Source: Leptasterias polaris
Taxonomy: Eukaryota; Echinodermata; Asteroidea; Forcipulatida; Asteriidae
Length of the DNA stretch: 64,000 nt
NCBI GenBank assembly: GCA_037783415.1
Contig: JAZGTN010000074.1
Span: forward strand, 558,001-622,000
Direction of reading: 5' to 3'
Part shown: positions 1 to 15,120 of the stretch, one piece after another
How positions within the stretch are numbered: position 1 is the stretch's first letter
Layout: every line of letters begins with the position of its first letter
Translations under genes and position numbers: made by a program
The notes under the pieces: generated by a model
Told to the model about the DNA's origin: nothing
What the model saw: the letters and a program-made list of their open reading frames with translations, nothing else
The model's database searches: none

Positions 1-1164
1 ACAATGGCCCAATACCACTACCAGTCCCTCATGCAATGGCCCAATACCACTACCAGTCCCTCATGCAATGGCCCAATACCACTACCAGTCCCTCATACAA
101 TGGCCCAATACCACTACCAGTCCCTCAAGCAATGGCCCAATACCACTACCAGTCCCTCATGCAATGGCCCAATACCACTACCAGTCCCTCATGCAATGGC
201 CCACTACCATTCCCTCATACAATGGCCCAATACCACTACCAGTCCCTCATACAATGGCCCAATACCACTACCAGTCCCTCAAGCAATGGCCCAATACCAC
301 TACCAGTCCCTCATACAATGGCCCAATACCACTACCAGTCCCTCAAGCAATGGCCCAATACCACTACCAGTCCCTCAAGCAATGGCCAAATACCACTACC
401 AGTCCCTCATGCAATGGCCCAATACCACTACCAGTCCCTCATGCAATGGCCCAATACCACTACCAGTCCCTCAAGCAATGGCCCAATACCACTACCAGTC
501 CCTCATACAATGGCCCAATACCACTACCAGTCCCTCATGCAATGGCCCAATACCACTACCAGTCCCTCATACAATGGCCCAATACCACTACCAGTCCCTC
601 AAGCAATGGCCAAATACCACTACCGGTCCCTCAAGCAATGGCCCAATACCACTACCAGTCCCTCATGCAATGGCCCAATACCACTACCAGTCCCTCAAGC
701 AATGGCCCAATACCACTACCAGTCCCTCATACAATGGCCCAATACCACTACCAGTCCCTCATGCAATGGCCCAATACCACTACCAGTCCCTCAAGCAATG
801 GCCCAATACCACTACCAGTCCCTCATGCAATGGCCCAATACCACTACCAGTCCCTCATGCAATGGCCCAATACCACTACCAGTCCCTCATACAATGGCCC
901 AATACCACTACCAGTCCCTCAAGCAATGGCCAAATACCACTACCAGTCCCTCATGCAATGGCCCAATACCACTACCAGTCCCTCATGCAATGGCCCAATA
1001 CCACTACCAGTCCCTCAAGCAATGGCCCAATACCACTACCAGTCCCTCATACAATGGCCCAATACCACTACCAGTCCCTCATGCAATGGCCCAATACCAC
1101 TACCAGTCCCTCAAGCAATGGCAATACCACTACCAGTCCCTCATACAATGGCCCAATACCACTA

Positions 1165-4100
1165 CCAGTCCCTCAAACAATGGCCCAATACCACTACTAG
1201 TCCCTCATGCAATGGCCCAATACCACTACAAGTCCCTCATGCAATGGCCCAATACCACTACCAGTCCCTCATGCAATGGCCCAATACCACTACCAGTCCC
1301 TCATGCAATGGCCACTACCAGTCCCTCATGCAATGGCCCAATACCACTACCAGTCCCTCATACAATGGCCAAATACCACTACCAGTCCCTCAAGCAATGG
1401 CCCAATACCACTACCAGTCCCTCATGCAATGGCCCACTACCACTACCAGTCCCTCATGCAATGGCCCAATACCACTACCAGTCCCTCATGCAATGGCCCA
1501 CTACCACTACCAGTCCCTCAACCAATGGCCCAATACCACTACCAGTCCCTCATACAATGGCCCAATACCACTACCAGTCCCTCATACAATGGCCCAATAC
1601 CACTACCAGTCCCTCATGCAATGGCCCAATACCACTACCAGTCCCTCATGCAATGGCCCAATACCACTACCAGTCCCTCATACAATGGCCCAATACCACT
1701 ACCAGTCCCTCAAGCAATGGCCCAATACCACTACCAGTCCCTCATGCAATGGCCCAATACCACTACCAGTCCCTCATGCAATGGCCCACTACCATTCCCT
1801 CATACAATGGCCCAATACCACTACCAGTCCCTCATACAATGGCCCAATACCACTACCAGTCCCTCAAGCAATGGCCCAATACCACTACCAGTCCCTCATA
1901 CAATGGCCCAATACCACTACCAGTCCCTCAAGCAATGGCCCAATACCACTACCAGTCCCTCAAGCAATGGCCAAATACCACTACCAGTCCCTCATGCAAT
2001 GGCCCAATACCACTACCAGTCCCTCATGCAATGGCCCAATACCACTACCAGTCCCTCAAGCAATGGCCCAATACCACTACCAGTCCCTCATACAATGGCC
2101 CAATACCACTACCAGTCCCTCATGCAATGGCCCAATACCACTACCAGTCCCTCATACAATGGCCCAATACCACTACCAGTCCCTCAAGCAATGGCCAAAT
2201 ACCACTACCGGTCCCTCAAGCAATGGCCCAATACCACTACCAGTCCCTCATGCAATGGCCCAATACCACTACCAGTCCCTCAAGCAATGGCCCAATACCA
2301 CTACCAGTCCCTCATACAATGGCCCAATACCACTACCAGTCCCTCATGCAATGGCCCAATACCACTACCAGTCCCTCAAGCAATGGCCCAATACCACTAC
2401 CAGTCCCTCATACAATGGCCCAATACCACTACTAGTCACTCATGCAATGGCCCAATACCACTACAAGTCCCTCATGCAATGGCCCAATACCACTACCAGT
2501 CCCTCATGCAATGGCCCAATACCACTACCAGTCCCTCATGCAATGGCCACTACCAGTCCCTCATGCAATGGCCCAATACCACTACCAGTCCCTCATACAA
2601 TGGCCAAATACCACTACCAGTCCCTCAAGCAATGGCCCAATACCACTACCAGTCCCTCATGCAATGGCCCACTACCACTACCAGTCCCTCATGCAATGGC
2701 CCAATACCACTACCAGTCCCTCATGCAATGGCCCACTACCACTACCAGTCCCTCAACCAATGGCCCAATACCACTACCAGTCCCTCATACAATGGCCCAA
2801 TACCACTACCAGTCCCTCATACAATGGCCCAATACCACTACCAGTCCCTCATGCAATGGCCCAATACCACTACCAGTCCCTCATGCAATGGCCCAATACC
2901 ACTACCAGTCCCTCATACAATGGCCCAATACCACTACCAGTCCCTCAAGCAATGGCCCAATACCACTACCAGTCCCTCATGCAATGGCCCAATACCACTA
3001 CCAGTCCCTCATGCAATGGCCCACTACCATTCCCTCATACAATGGCCCAATACCACTACCAGTCCCTCATACAATGGCCCAATACCACTACCAGTCCCTC
3101 AAGCAATGGCCCAATACCACTACCAGTCCCTCATACAATGGCCCAATACCACTACCAGTCCCTCAAGCAATGGCCCAATACCACTACCAGTCCCTCAAGC
3201 AATGGCCAAATACCACTACCAGTCCCTCATGCAATGGCCCAATACCACTACCAGTCCCTCATGCAATGGCCCAATACCACTACCAGTCCCTCAAGCAATG
3301 GCCCAATACCACTACCAGTCCCTCATACAATGGCCCAATACCACTACCAGTCCCTCATGCAATGGCCCAATACCACTACCAGTCCCTCATACAATGGCCC
3401 AATACCACTACCAGTCCCTCAAGCAATGGCCAAATACCACTACCGGTCCCTCAAGCAATGGCCCAATACCACTACCAGTCCCTCATGCAATGGCCCAATA
3501 CCACTACCAGTCCCTCAAGCAATGGCCCAATACCACTACCAGTCCCTCATACAATGGCCCAATACCACTACCAGTCCCTCATGCAATGGCCCAATACCAC
3601 TACCAGTCCCTCAAGCAATGGCCCAATACCACTACCAGTCCCTCATGCAATGGCCCAATACCACTACCAGTCCCTCATGCAATGGCCCAATACCACTACC
3701 AGTCCCTCATACAATGGCCCAATACCACTACCAGTCCCTCAAGCAATGGCCAAATACCACTACCAGTCCCTCATGCAATGGCCCAATACCACTACCAGTC
3801 CCTCATGCAATGGCCCAATACCACTACCAGTCCCTCAAGCAATGGCCCAATACCACTACCAGTCCCTCATACAATGGCCCAATACCACTACCAGTCCCTC
3901 ATGCAATGGCCCAATACCACTACCAGTCCCTCAAGCAATGGCAATACCACTACCAGTCCCTCATACAATGGCCCAATACCACTACCAGTCCCTCAAGCAA
4001 TGACCAAATACCACTACCAGTTCCTCATACAATGGCCCAATACCACTACCAGTCCCTTAAGCAATGGCCCAATACCACTACCAGTCCCTCATGCAATGGC

Positions 4101-7100
4101 CCACTACCACTACCAGTCCCTCATGCAATGGCCCAATACCACTACCAGTCCCTCATGCAATGGCCCACTACCACTACCAGTCCCTCAACCAATGGCCCAA
4201 TACCACTACCAGTCCCTCATACCACTGCCAGTCCCACAATGGCCCACTACCAGTCCCTCAAGCAATGGCCCAATACCACTACCAGTCCCTCATACAATGG
4301 CCAAATACCACTACCAGTCCCTCAAGCAATGGCCCAATACCACTACCAGTCCCTCATGCAATGGCCCACTACCACTACCAGTCCCTCATGCAATGCCCCA
4401 ATACCACTACCAGTCCCTCATGCAATGGCCCACTACCACTACCAGTCCCTCAACCAATGGCCCAATACCACTACCAGTCCCTCATACAATGGCCCAATAC
4501 CACTACCAGTCCCTCAAGCAATGGCCAAATACCACTACCAGTCCCTCATGCAATGGCCCAATACCACTACCAGTCCATCATGCAATGGCCCAATACCACT
4601 ACCAGTCCCTCAAGCAATGGCCCAATACCACTACCAGTCCCTCATACAATGGCCCAATACCACTACCAGTCCCTCATCATGGCCCAATACCACTACCAGT
4701 CCCTCAAGCAATGGCCAAATACCACTACCAGTCCCTCATGCAATGGCCCACTACCAGTCCCTCAAGCAATGGCCAAATACCACTACCAGTCCCTCATGCA
4801 ATGGCCCAATACCACTACCAGTCCCTCATACAATGGCACAATACCACTACCAGTCCCTCAAGCAATGGCCCAATACCACTACCAGTCCCTCATGCAATGG
4901 CCCACTACCACTACCAGTCCCTCATGCAATGGCCCAATACCACTACCAGTCCCTCATGCAATGGCCCACTACCACTACCAGTCCCTCAAGCAATGGCCAA
5001 ATACCACTACCAGTCCCTCATGCAATGGCCCAATACCACTACCAGTCCCTCATACAATGGCACAATACCACTACCAGTCCCTCAAGCAATGGCCCAATAC
5101 CACTACCAGTCCCTCATCATGGCCCAATACCACTACCAGTCCCTCAAGCAATGGCCCAATACCACTACCAGTCCCTCATACCACTACCAGTCCCACAATG
5201 GCCCACTACCAGTCCCTCAAGCAATGGCCCAATACCACTACCAGTCCCTCATACAATGGCCAAATACCACTACCAGTCCCTCAAGCAATGGCCCAATACC
5301 ACTACCAGTCCCTCATGCAATGGCCCACTACCACTACCAGTCCCTCATGCAATGGCCCAAAACCACTACCAGTCCCTCATACAATGGCCAAATACCACTA
5401 CCAGTCCCTCAAGCAATGGCCCAATACCACTACCAGTCCCTCATGCAATGGCCCACTACCACTACCAGTCCCTCATGCAATGGCCCAATACCACTACCAG
5501 TCCCTCATACAATGGCACAATACCACTACCAGTCCCTCAAGCAATGGCCCAATACCACTACCAGTCGCTCATGCAATGGCCCACTACCACTACCAGTCCC
5601 TCATGCAATGGCCCAATACCACTACCAGTCCCTCATGCAATGGCCCACTACCACTACCAGTCCCTCAACCAATGGCCCAATACCACTACCAGTCCCTCAT
5701 GCAATGGCGCACTACCAGTCCCTCAAGCAATGGCCCAATACCACTACCAGTCCCTCATACCACTACCAGTCCCACAATGGCCCACTACCAGTCCCTCAAG
5801 CAATGGCCCAATACCACTACCAGTCCCTCATGCAATGGCCCAATACCACTACCAGTCCCTCATGCAATGGCCCACTACCAGTCCCTCAAGCAATGGCCCA
5901 ATACCACTACCAGTCCCTCAAACAATGGCCCAATACCACTACTAGTCCCTCATGCAATGGCCCAATACCACTACAAGTCCCTCATGCAATGGCCCAATAC
6001 CACTACCAGTCCCTCATGCAATGGCCCAATACCACTACCAGTCCCTCATGCAATGGCCACTACCAGTCCCTCATGCAATGGCCCAATACCACTACCAGTC
6101 CCTCATACAATGGCCAAATACCACTACCAGTCCCTCAAGCAATGGCCCAATACCACTACCAGTCCCTCATGCAATGGCCCACTACCACTACCAGTCCCTC
6201 ATGCAATGGCCCAATACCACTACCAGTCCCTCATGCAATGGCCCACTACCACTACCAGTCCCTCAACCAATGGCCCAATACCACTACCAGTCCCTCATAC
6301 AATGGCCCAATACCACTACCAGTCCCTCATACAATGGCCCAATACCACTACCAGTCCCTCATGCAATGGCCCAATACCACTACCAGTCCCTCATGCAATG
6401 GCCCAATACCACTACCAGTCCCTCATACAATGGCCCAATACCACTACCAGTCCCTCAAGCAATGGCCCAATACCACTACCAGTCCCTCATGCAATGGCCC
6501 AATACCACTACCAGTCCCTCATGCAATGGCCCACTACCATTCCCTCATACAATGGCCCAATACCACTACCAGTCCCTCATACAATGGCCCAATACCACTA
6601 CCAGTCCCTCAAGCAATGGCCCAATACCACTACCAGTCCCTCATACAATGGCCCAATACCACTACCAGTCCCTCAAGCAATGGCCCAATACCACTACCAG
6701 TCCCTCAAGCAATGGCCAAATACCACTACCAGTCCCTCATGCAATGGCCCAATACCACTACCAGTCCCTCATGCAATGGCCCAATACCACTACCAGTCCC
6801 TCAAGCAATGGCCCAATACCACTACCAGTCCCTCATACAATGGCCCAATACCACTACCAGTCCCTCATGCAATGGCCCAATACCACTACCAGTCCCTCAT
6901 ACAATGGCCCAATACCACTACCAGTCCCTCAAGCAATGGCCAAATACCACTACCGGTCCCTCAAGCAATGGCCCAATACCACTACCAGTCCCTCATGCAA
7001 TGGCCCAATACCACTACCAGTCCCTCAAGCAATGGCCCAATACCACTACCAGTCCCTCATACAATGGCCCAATACCACTACCAGTCCCTCATGCAATGGC

Positions 7101-9733
7101 CCAATACCACTACCAGTCCCTCAAGCAATGGCCCAATACCACTACCAGTCCCTCATACAATGGCCCAATACCACTACTAGTCACTCATGCAATGGCCCAA
7201 TACCACTACAAGTCCCTCATGCAATGGCCCAATACCACTACCAGTCCCTCATGCAATGGCCCAATACCACTACCAGTCCCTCATGCAATGGCCACTACCA
7301 GTCCCTCATGCAATGGCCCAATACCACTACCAGTCCCTCATACAATGGCCAAATACCACTACCAGTCCCTCAAGCAATGGCCCAATACCACTACCAGTCC
7401 CTCATGCAATGGCCCACTACCACTACCAGTCCCTCATGCAATGGCCCAATACCACTACCAGTCCCTCATGCAATGGCCCACTACCACTACCAGTCCCTCA
7501 ACCAATGGCCCAATACCACTACCAGTCCCTCATACAATGGCCCAATACCACTACCAGTCCCTCATACAATGGCCCAATACCACTACCAGTCCCTCATGCA
7601 ATGGCCCAATACCACTACCAGTCCCTCATGCAATGGCCCAATACCACTACCAGTCCCTCATACAATGGCCCAATACCACTACCAGTCCCTCAAGCAATGG
7701 CCCAATACCACTACCAGTCCCTCATGCAATGGCCCAATACCACTACCAGTCCCTCATGCAATGGCCCACTACCATTCCCTCATACAATGGCCCAATACCA
7801 CTACCAGTCCCTCATACAATGGCCCAATACCACTACCAGTCCCTCAAGCAATGGCCCAATACCACTACCAGTCCCTCATACAATGGCCCAATACCACTAC
7901 CAGTCCCTCAAGCAATGGCCCAATACCACTACCAGTCCCTCAAGCAATGGCCAAATACCACTACCAGTCCCTCATGCAATGGCCCAATACCACTACCAGT
8001 CCCTCATGCAATGGCCCAATACCACTACCAGTCCCTCAAGCAATGGCCCAATACCACTACCAGTCCCTCATACAATGGCCCAATACCACTACCAGTCCCT
8101 CATGCAATGGCCCAATACCACTACCAGTCCCTCATACAATGGCCCAATACCACTACCAGTCCCTCAAGCAATGGCCAAATACCACTACCGGTCCCTCAAG
8201 CAATGGCCCAATACCACTACCAGTCCCTCATGCAATGGCCCAATACCACTACCAGTCCCTCAAGCAATGGCCCAATACCACTACCAGTCCCTCATACAAT
8301 GGCCCAATACCACTACCAGTCCCTCATGCAATGGCCCAATACCACTACCAGTCCCTCAAGCAATGGCCCAATACCACTACCAGTCCCTCATGCAATGGCC
8401 CAATACCACTACCAGTCCCTCATGCAATGGCCCAATACCACTACCAGTCCCTCATACAATGGCCCAATACCACTACCAGTCCCTCAAGCAATGGCCAAAT
8501 ACCACTACCAGTCCCTCATGCAATGGCCCAATACCACTACCAGTCCCTCATGCAATGGCCCAATACCACTACCAGTCCCTCAAGCAATGGCCCAATACCA
8601 CTACCAGTCCCTCATACAATGGCCCAATACCACTACCAGTCCCTCATGCAATGGCCCAATACCACTACCAGTCCCTCAAGCAATGGCAATACCACTACCA
8701 GTCCCTCATACAATGGCCCAATACCACTACCAGTCCCTCAAGCAATGGCCAAATACCACTACCAGTTCCTCATACAATGGCCCAATACCACTACCAGTCC
8801 CTTAAGCAATGGCCCAATACCACTACCAGTCCCTCATGCAATGGCCCACTACCACTACCAGTCCCTCATGCAATGGCCCAATACCACTACCAGTCCCTCA
8901 TGCAATGGCCCACTACCACTACCAGTCCCTCAACCAATGGCCCAATACCACTACCAGTCCCTCATACCACTGCCAGTCCCACAATGGCCCACTACCAGTC
9001 CCTCAAGCAATGGCCCAATACCACTACCAGTCCCTCATACAATGGCCAAATACCACTACCAGTCCCTCAAGCAATGGCCCAATACCACTACCAGTCCCTC
9101 ATGCAATGGCCCACTACCACTACCAGTCCCTCATGCAATGCCCCAATACCACTACCAGTCCCTCATGCAATGGCCCACTACCACTACCAGTCCCTCAACC
9201 AATGGCCCAATACCACTACCAGTCCCTCATACAATGGCCCAATACCACTACCAGTCCCTCAAGCAATGGCCAAATACCACTACCAGTCCCTCATGCAATG
9301 GCCCAATACCACTACCAGTCCATCATGCAATGGCCCAATACCACTACCAGTCCCTCAAGCAATGGCCCAATACCACTACCAGTCCCTCATACAATGGCCC
9401 AATACCACTACCAGTCCCTCATCATGGCCCAATACCACTACCAGTCCCTCAAGCAATGGCCAAATACCACTACCAGTCCCTCATGCAATGGCCCACTACC
9501 AGTCCCTCAAGCAATGGCCAAATACCACTACCAGTCCCTCATGCAATGGCCCAATACCACTACCAGTCCCTCATACAATGGCACAATACCACTACCAGTC
9601 CCTCAAGCAATGGCCCAATACCACTACCAGTCCCTCATGCAATGGCCCACTACCACTACCAGTCCCTCATGCAATGGCCCAATACCACTACCAGTCCCTC
9701 ATGCAATGGCCCACTACCACTACCAGTCCCTCA
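1165..9733. repeat. Higher-order repeat: 4745-bp superblock duplication
   Basis: About 3.8 kb at 1165-4988 is repeated at about 5910-9733 with a constant offset of 4745 bp. Markers are the TAG-creating ACTACTAG unit (1194 and 5939), the TACCGGTCCC unit (2206/6951 and 3441/8186), CCCTTAAGC (4056/8801) and the ACTGCCAGTCCCACAATGG junction. Few differences are visible; one is TGACC at 4001 against TGGCC in the second copy. Homology resumes after a 96-bp (three-unit) length change: the marker at 5181 pairs with 10022. Confidence 0.88.
1207..3676. repeat. Higher-order repeat: two tandem 1235-bp blocks
   Basis: The same order of variant units occurs at 1207-2441 and 2442-3676. Rare units mark the register: the short CCACTACCATTCCC unit at 1786 and 3021, and the single-base variant TACCGGTCCC at 2206 and 3441, both exactly 1235 bp apart. 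Positions 1-1160 match 2821-3980 in the same way (offset 2820, markers 201 and 621), so the window opens inside another copy. Near-identity over more than 1 kb points to recent block duplication. Confidence 0.9.
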
Positions 9734-10569
9734 ACCAATGGCCCAATACCACTACCAGTCCCTCATACAATGGCCCAATACCACTACCAGTCCCTCAAGC
9801 AATGGCCAAATACCACTACCAGTCCCTCATGCAATGTCCCAATACCACTACCAGTCCATCATGCAATGGCCCAATACCACTACCAGTCCCTCAAGCAATG
9901 GCCCAATACCACTACCAGTCCCTCATACAATGGCCCAATACCACTACCAGTCCCTCATCATGGCCCAATACCACTACCAGTCCCTCAAGCAATGGCCCAA
10001 TACCACTACCAGTCCCTCATACCACTACCAGTCCCACAATGGCCCACTACCAGTCCCTCAAGCAATGGCCCAATACCACTACCAGTCCCTCATACAATGG
10101 CCAAATACCACTACCAGTCCCTCAAGCAATGGCCCAATACCACTACCAGTCCCTCATGCAATGGCCCACTACCACTACCAGTCCCTCATGCAATGGCCCA
10201 AAACCACTACCAGTCCCTCATACAATGGCCAAATACCACTACCAGTCCCTCAAGCAATGGCCCAATACCACTACCAGTCCCTCATGCAATGGCCCACTAC
10301 CACTACCAGTCCCTCATGCAATGGCCCAATACCACTACCAGTCCCTCATACAATGGCACAATACCACTACCAGTCCCTCAAGCAATGGCCCAATACCACT
10401 ACCAGTCGCTCATGCAATGGCCCACTACCACTACCAGTCCCTCATGCAATGGCCCAATACCACTACCAGTCCCTCATGCAATGGCCCACTACCACTACCA
10501 GTCCCTCAACCAATGGCCCAATACCACTACCAGTCCCTCATACCACTACCAGTCCCACAATGGCCCACT

Positions 10570-13500
10570 ACCAGTCTCTCCACCAATGGCCCAATACCAC
10601 TACCAGTCCCTCATGCAATGGCCCACTACCACTACCAGTCCCTCATGCAATGGCCCAATACTACTACCAGTCCCTCATACAATGGCCCAATACCACTACC
10701 AGTCCCTCATGCAATGGCCCAATACCACTACCAGTCCCTCATGCAATGGCCCAATACCATTACCAGTCCCTCATGCAATGGCCCAATACCACTACCAGTC
10801 CCTCATGCAATGGCCCAATACCACTACCAGTCCCTCATGCAATGGCCCAATACCACTACCAGTCCCTCATGCAATGGCCCAATACCACTACCAGTCCCTC
10901 ATGCAATGGCCCACTACCAGTCCCTCAAGCAATGGCCCAATACCACTACCAGTCCCTCATACAATGGCCCAATACCACTACCAGTCCCTCAAGCAATGGC
11001 CAAATACCACTACCAGTCCCTCAAGCAATGGCCATACCACTACCAGTCCCTCAAGCAATGGCCCAATACCACTACCAGTCCCTCATGCAATGGCCCACTA
11101 CCACTACCAGTCCCTCATGCAATGGCCCAATACCACTACCAGTCCCTCATGCAATGGCCCACTACCACTACCAGTCCCTCAACCAATGGCCCAATACCAC
11201 TACCAGTCCCTCAAGCAATGTCCCAATACCCACTACCAGTCCCTCATACAATGGCCCAATACCACTACCAGTCCCTCATACAATGGCCCAATACCACTAC
11301 CAGTCCCTCATGGAATGGCCAAATACCACTACCAGTCCCTCATGCAATGGCCCAATACCACTACCAGTCCCTCATGCAATGGCCCAATACCACTACCAGT
11401 CCCTCATGCAATGGCCCACTACCACTACCAGTCCCTCAACCAATGGCCCAATACCACTACCAGTCCCTCATACAATGGCCCAATACCACTACCAGTCCCA
11501 CAAGCAATGGCCAAATACCACTACCAGTCCCTCATGCAATGGCCCAATACCACTACCAGTCCCTCATACAATGGCCCAATACCACTACCAGTCCCTCATG
11601 CAATGGCCCAATACCACTACCAGTCCCTCATGCAATGGCCCAATACCATTACCAGTCCCTCATGCAATGGCCCAATACCACTACCAGTCCCTCATGCAAT
11701 GGCCCAATACCACTACCAGTCCCTCATGCAATGGCCCAATACCACTACCAGTCCCTCATGCAATGGCCCACTACCAGTCCCTCAAGCAATGGCCCAATAC
11801 CACTACCAGTCCCTCATACAATGGCCCAATACCACTACCAGTCCCTCAAGCAATGGCCAAATACCACTACCAGTCCCTCAAGCAATGGCCATACCACTAC
11901 CAGTCCCTCAAGCAATGGCCCAATACCACTACCAGTCCCTCATGCAATGGCCCACTACCACTACCAGTCCCTCATGCAATGGCCCAATACCACTACCAGT
12001 CCCTCATGCAATGGCCCACTACCACTACCAGTCCCTCAACCAATGGCCCAATACCACTACCAGTCCCTCAAGCAATGTCCCAATACACACTACCAGTCCC
12101 TCATACAATGGCCCAATACCACTACCAGTCCCTCATACAATGGCCCAATACCACTACCAGTCCCTCCTGGAATGGCCAAATACCACTACCAGTCCCTCAT
12201 GCAATGGCCCAATACCACTACCAGTCCCTCATACAATGGCCCAATACCACTACCAGTCCCTCAAGCAATGGCCCAATACCACTACCAGTCCCTCATGCAA
12301 TGGCCCAATACCACTACCAGTCCCTCATGCAATGGCCCAATACCACTACCAGTCCCTCATGCAATGGCCCACTACCATTCCCTCATACAATGGCCCAATA
12401 CCACTACCAGTCCCTCAAGCAATGGCCCAATACCACTACCAGTCCCTCATGCAATGGCTCAATACCACTACCAGTCCCTCATACAATGGCCCAATACCAC
12501 TACCAGTCCCTCAAGCAATGGCCCAATACCACTACCAGTCCCTCATACAATGGCCCAATACCACTACCAGTCCCTCAAGCAATGTCCCAATACCACTACC
12601 AGTCCCTCATACAATGGCCCAATACCACTACCAGTCCCTCATACAATGGCCCAATACCACTACCAGTCCCTCATGCAATGGCCCAATACCACTACCAGTC
12701 CCTCATGCAATGGCCCAATACCACTACCAGTCCCTCATGCAATGGCCCAATACCACTACCAGTCTCTCATGCAATGGCCCAATACCACTACCAGTCCCTC
12801 ATGCAATGGCCCAATACCACTACCAGTCCCTCATACAATGGCCAAATACCACTACCAGTCCCTCAAGCAATGGCCCAATACCACTACCAGTCCCTCATGC
12901 AATGGCCCACTACCACTACCAGTCCCTCATGCAATGGCCCAATACCACTACCAGTCCCTCATGCAATGGCCCACTACCACTACCAGTCCCTCAACCAATG
13001 GCCCAATACCACTACCAGTCCCTCATACAATGGCCCAATACCACTACCAGTCCCACAAGCAATGGCCAAATACCACTACCAGTCCCTCATGCAATGGCCC
13101 AATACCAGTACCAGTCCCTCATACAATGGCCCAATACCACTACCAGTCCCTCATGCAATGGCCCAATACCACTACCAGTCCCTCATGCAATGGCCCAATA
13201 CCATTACCAGTCCCTCATGCAATGGCCCAATACCACTACCAGTCCCTCATGCAATGGCCCAATACCACTACCAGTCCCTCATGCAATGGCCCAATACCAC
13301 TACCAGTCCCTCATGCAATGGCCCACTACCAGTCCCTCAAGCAATGGCCCAATACCACTACCAGTCCCTCATACAATGGCCCAATACCACTACCAGTCCC
13401 TCAAGCAATGGCCAAATACCACTACCAGTCCCTCAAGCAATGGCCATACCACTACCAGTCCCTCAAGCAATGGCCCAATACCACTACCAGTCCCTCATGC

Positions 13501-15120
13501 AATGGCCCAATACCACTACCAGTCCCTCATGCAATGGCCCACTACCACTACCAGTCCCTCAACCAATGGCCCAATACCACTACCAGTCCCTCAAGCAATG
13601 TCCCAATACCCACTACCAGTCCCTCATACAATGGCCCAATACCACTACCAGTCCCTCATACAATGGCCCAATACCACTACCAGTCCCTCATGGAATGGCC
13701 AAATACCACTACCAGTCCCTCATGCAATGGCCCAATACCACTACCAGTCCCTCATACAATGGCCCAATACCACTACCAGTCCCTCAAGCAATGGCCCAAT
13801 ACCACTACCAGTCCCTCATGCAATGGCCCAATACCACTACCAGTCCCTCATACAATGGCCCAATACCACTACCAGTCCCTCATGGAATGGCCAAATACCA
13901 CTACCAGTCCCTCATGCAATGGCCCAATACCACTACCAGTCCCTCATACAATGGCCCAATACCACTACCAGTCCCTCAAGCAATGGCCCAATACCACTAC
14001 CAGTCCCTCATGCAATGGCCCAATACCACTACCAGTCCCTCATGCAATGGCCCACTACCACTACCAGTCCCTCAACCAATGGCCCAATACCACTACCAGT
14101 CCCTCATACAATGGCCCAATACCACTACCAGTCCCACAAGCAATGGCCAAATACCACTACCAGTCCCTCATGCAATGGCCCAATACCACTACCAGTCCCT
14201 CATACAATGGCCCAATACCACTACCAGTCCCTCATGCAATGGCCCAATACCACTACCAGTCCCTCATGCAATGGCCCAATACCATTACCAGTCCCTCATG
14301 CAATGGCCCAATACCACTACCAGTCCCTCATGCAATGGCCCAATACCACTACCAGTCCCTCATGCAATGGCCCAATACCACTACCAGTCCCTCATGCAAT
14401 GGCCCACTACCAGTCCCTCAAGCAATGGCCCAATACCACTACCAGTCCCTCATACAATGGCCCAATACCACTACCAGTCCCTCAAGCAATGGCCAAATAC
14501 CACTACCAGTCCCTCAAGCAATGGCCATACCACTACCAGTCCCTCAAGCAATGGCCCAATACCACTACCAGTCCCTCATGCAATGGCCCACTACCACTAC
14601 CAGTCCCTCATGCAATGGCCCAATACCACTACCAGTCCCTCATGCAATGGCCCACTACCACTACCAGTCCCTCAACCAATGGCCCAATACCACTACCAGT
14701 CCCTCAAGCAATGTCCCAATACCCACTACCAGTCCCTCATACAATGGCCCAATACCACTACCAGTCCCTCATACAATGGCCCAATACCACTACCAGTCCC
14801 TCCTGGAATGGCCAAATACCACTACCAGTCCCTCATGCAATGGCCCAATACCACTACCAGTCCCTCATACAATGGCCCAATACCACTACCAGTCCCTCAA
14901 GCAATGGCCCAATACCACTACCAGTCCCTCATGCAATGGCCCAATACACGTACTACCAGTCCCTCATGCAATGGCCCAATACCACTACCAGTCCCTCATG
15001 CAATGGCCCACTACCATTCCCTCATACAATGGCCCAATACCACTACCAGTCCCTCAAGCAATGGCCCAATACCACTACCAGTCCCTCATGCAATGGCCCA
15101 ATACCACTACCAGTCCCTCA
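10570..15120. repeat. Satellite domain 2, about 2.64-kb higher-order repeat
   Basis: From about 10570 the unit variants change. GGCCATACCAC short units appear at 11030, 11887, 13442 and 14523, and GGAATGG and GTCCCAATACCC variants also appear. Rare markers at 12161 and 12369 recur at 14798 and 15008, giving offsets of 2637-2639 bp, with a CACGT insertion at about 14947 in one copy. This is a separate amplification history from the 1235/4745-bp domain to the left. Confidence 0.75.
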
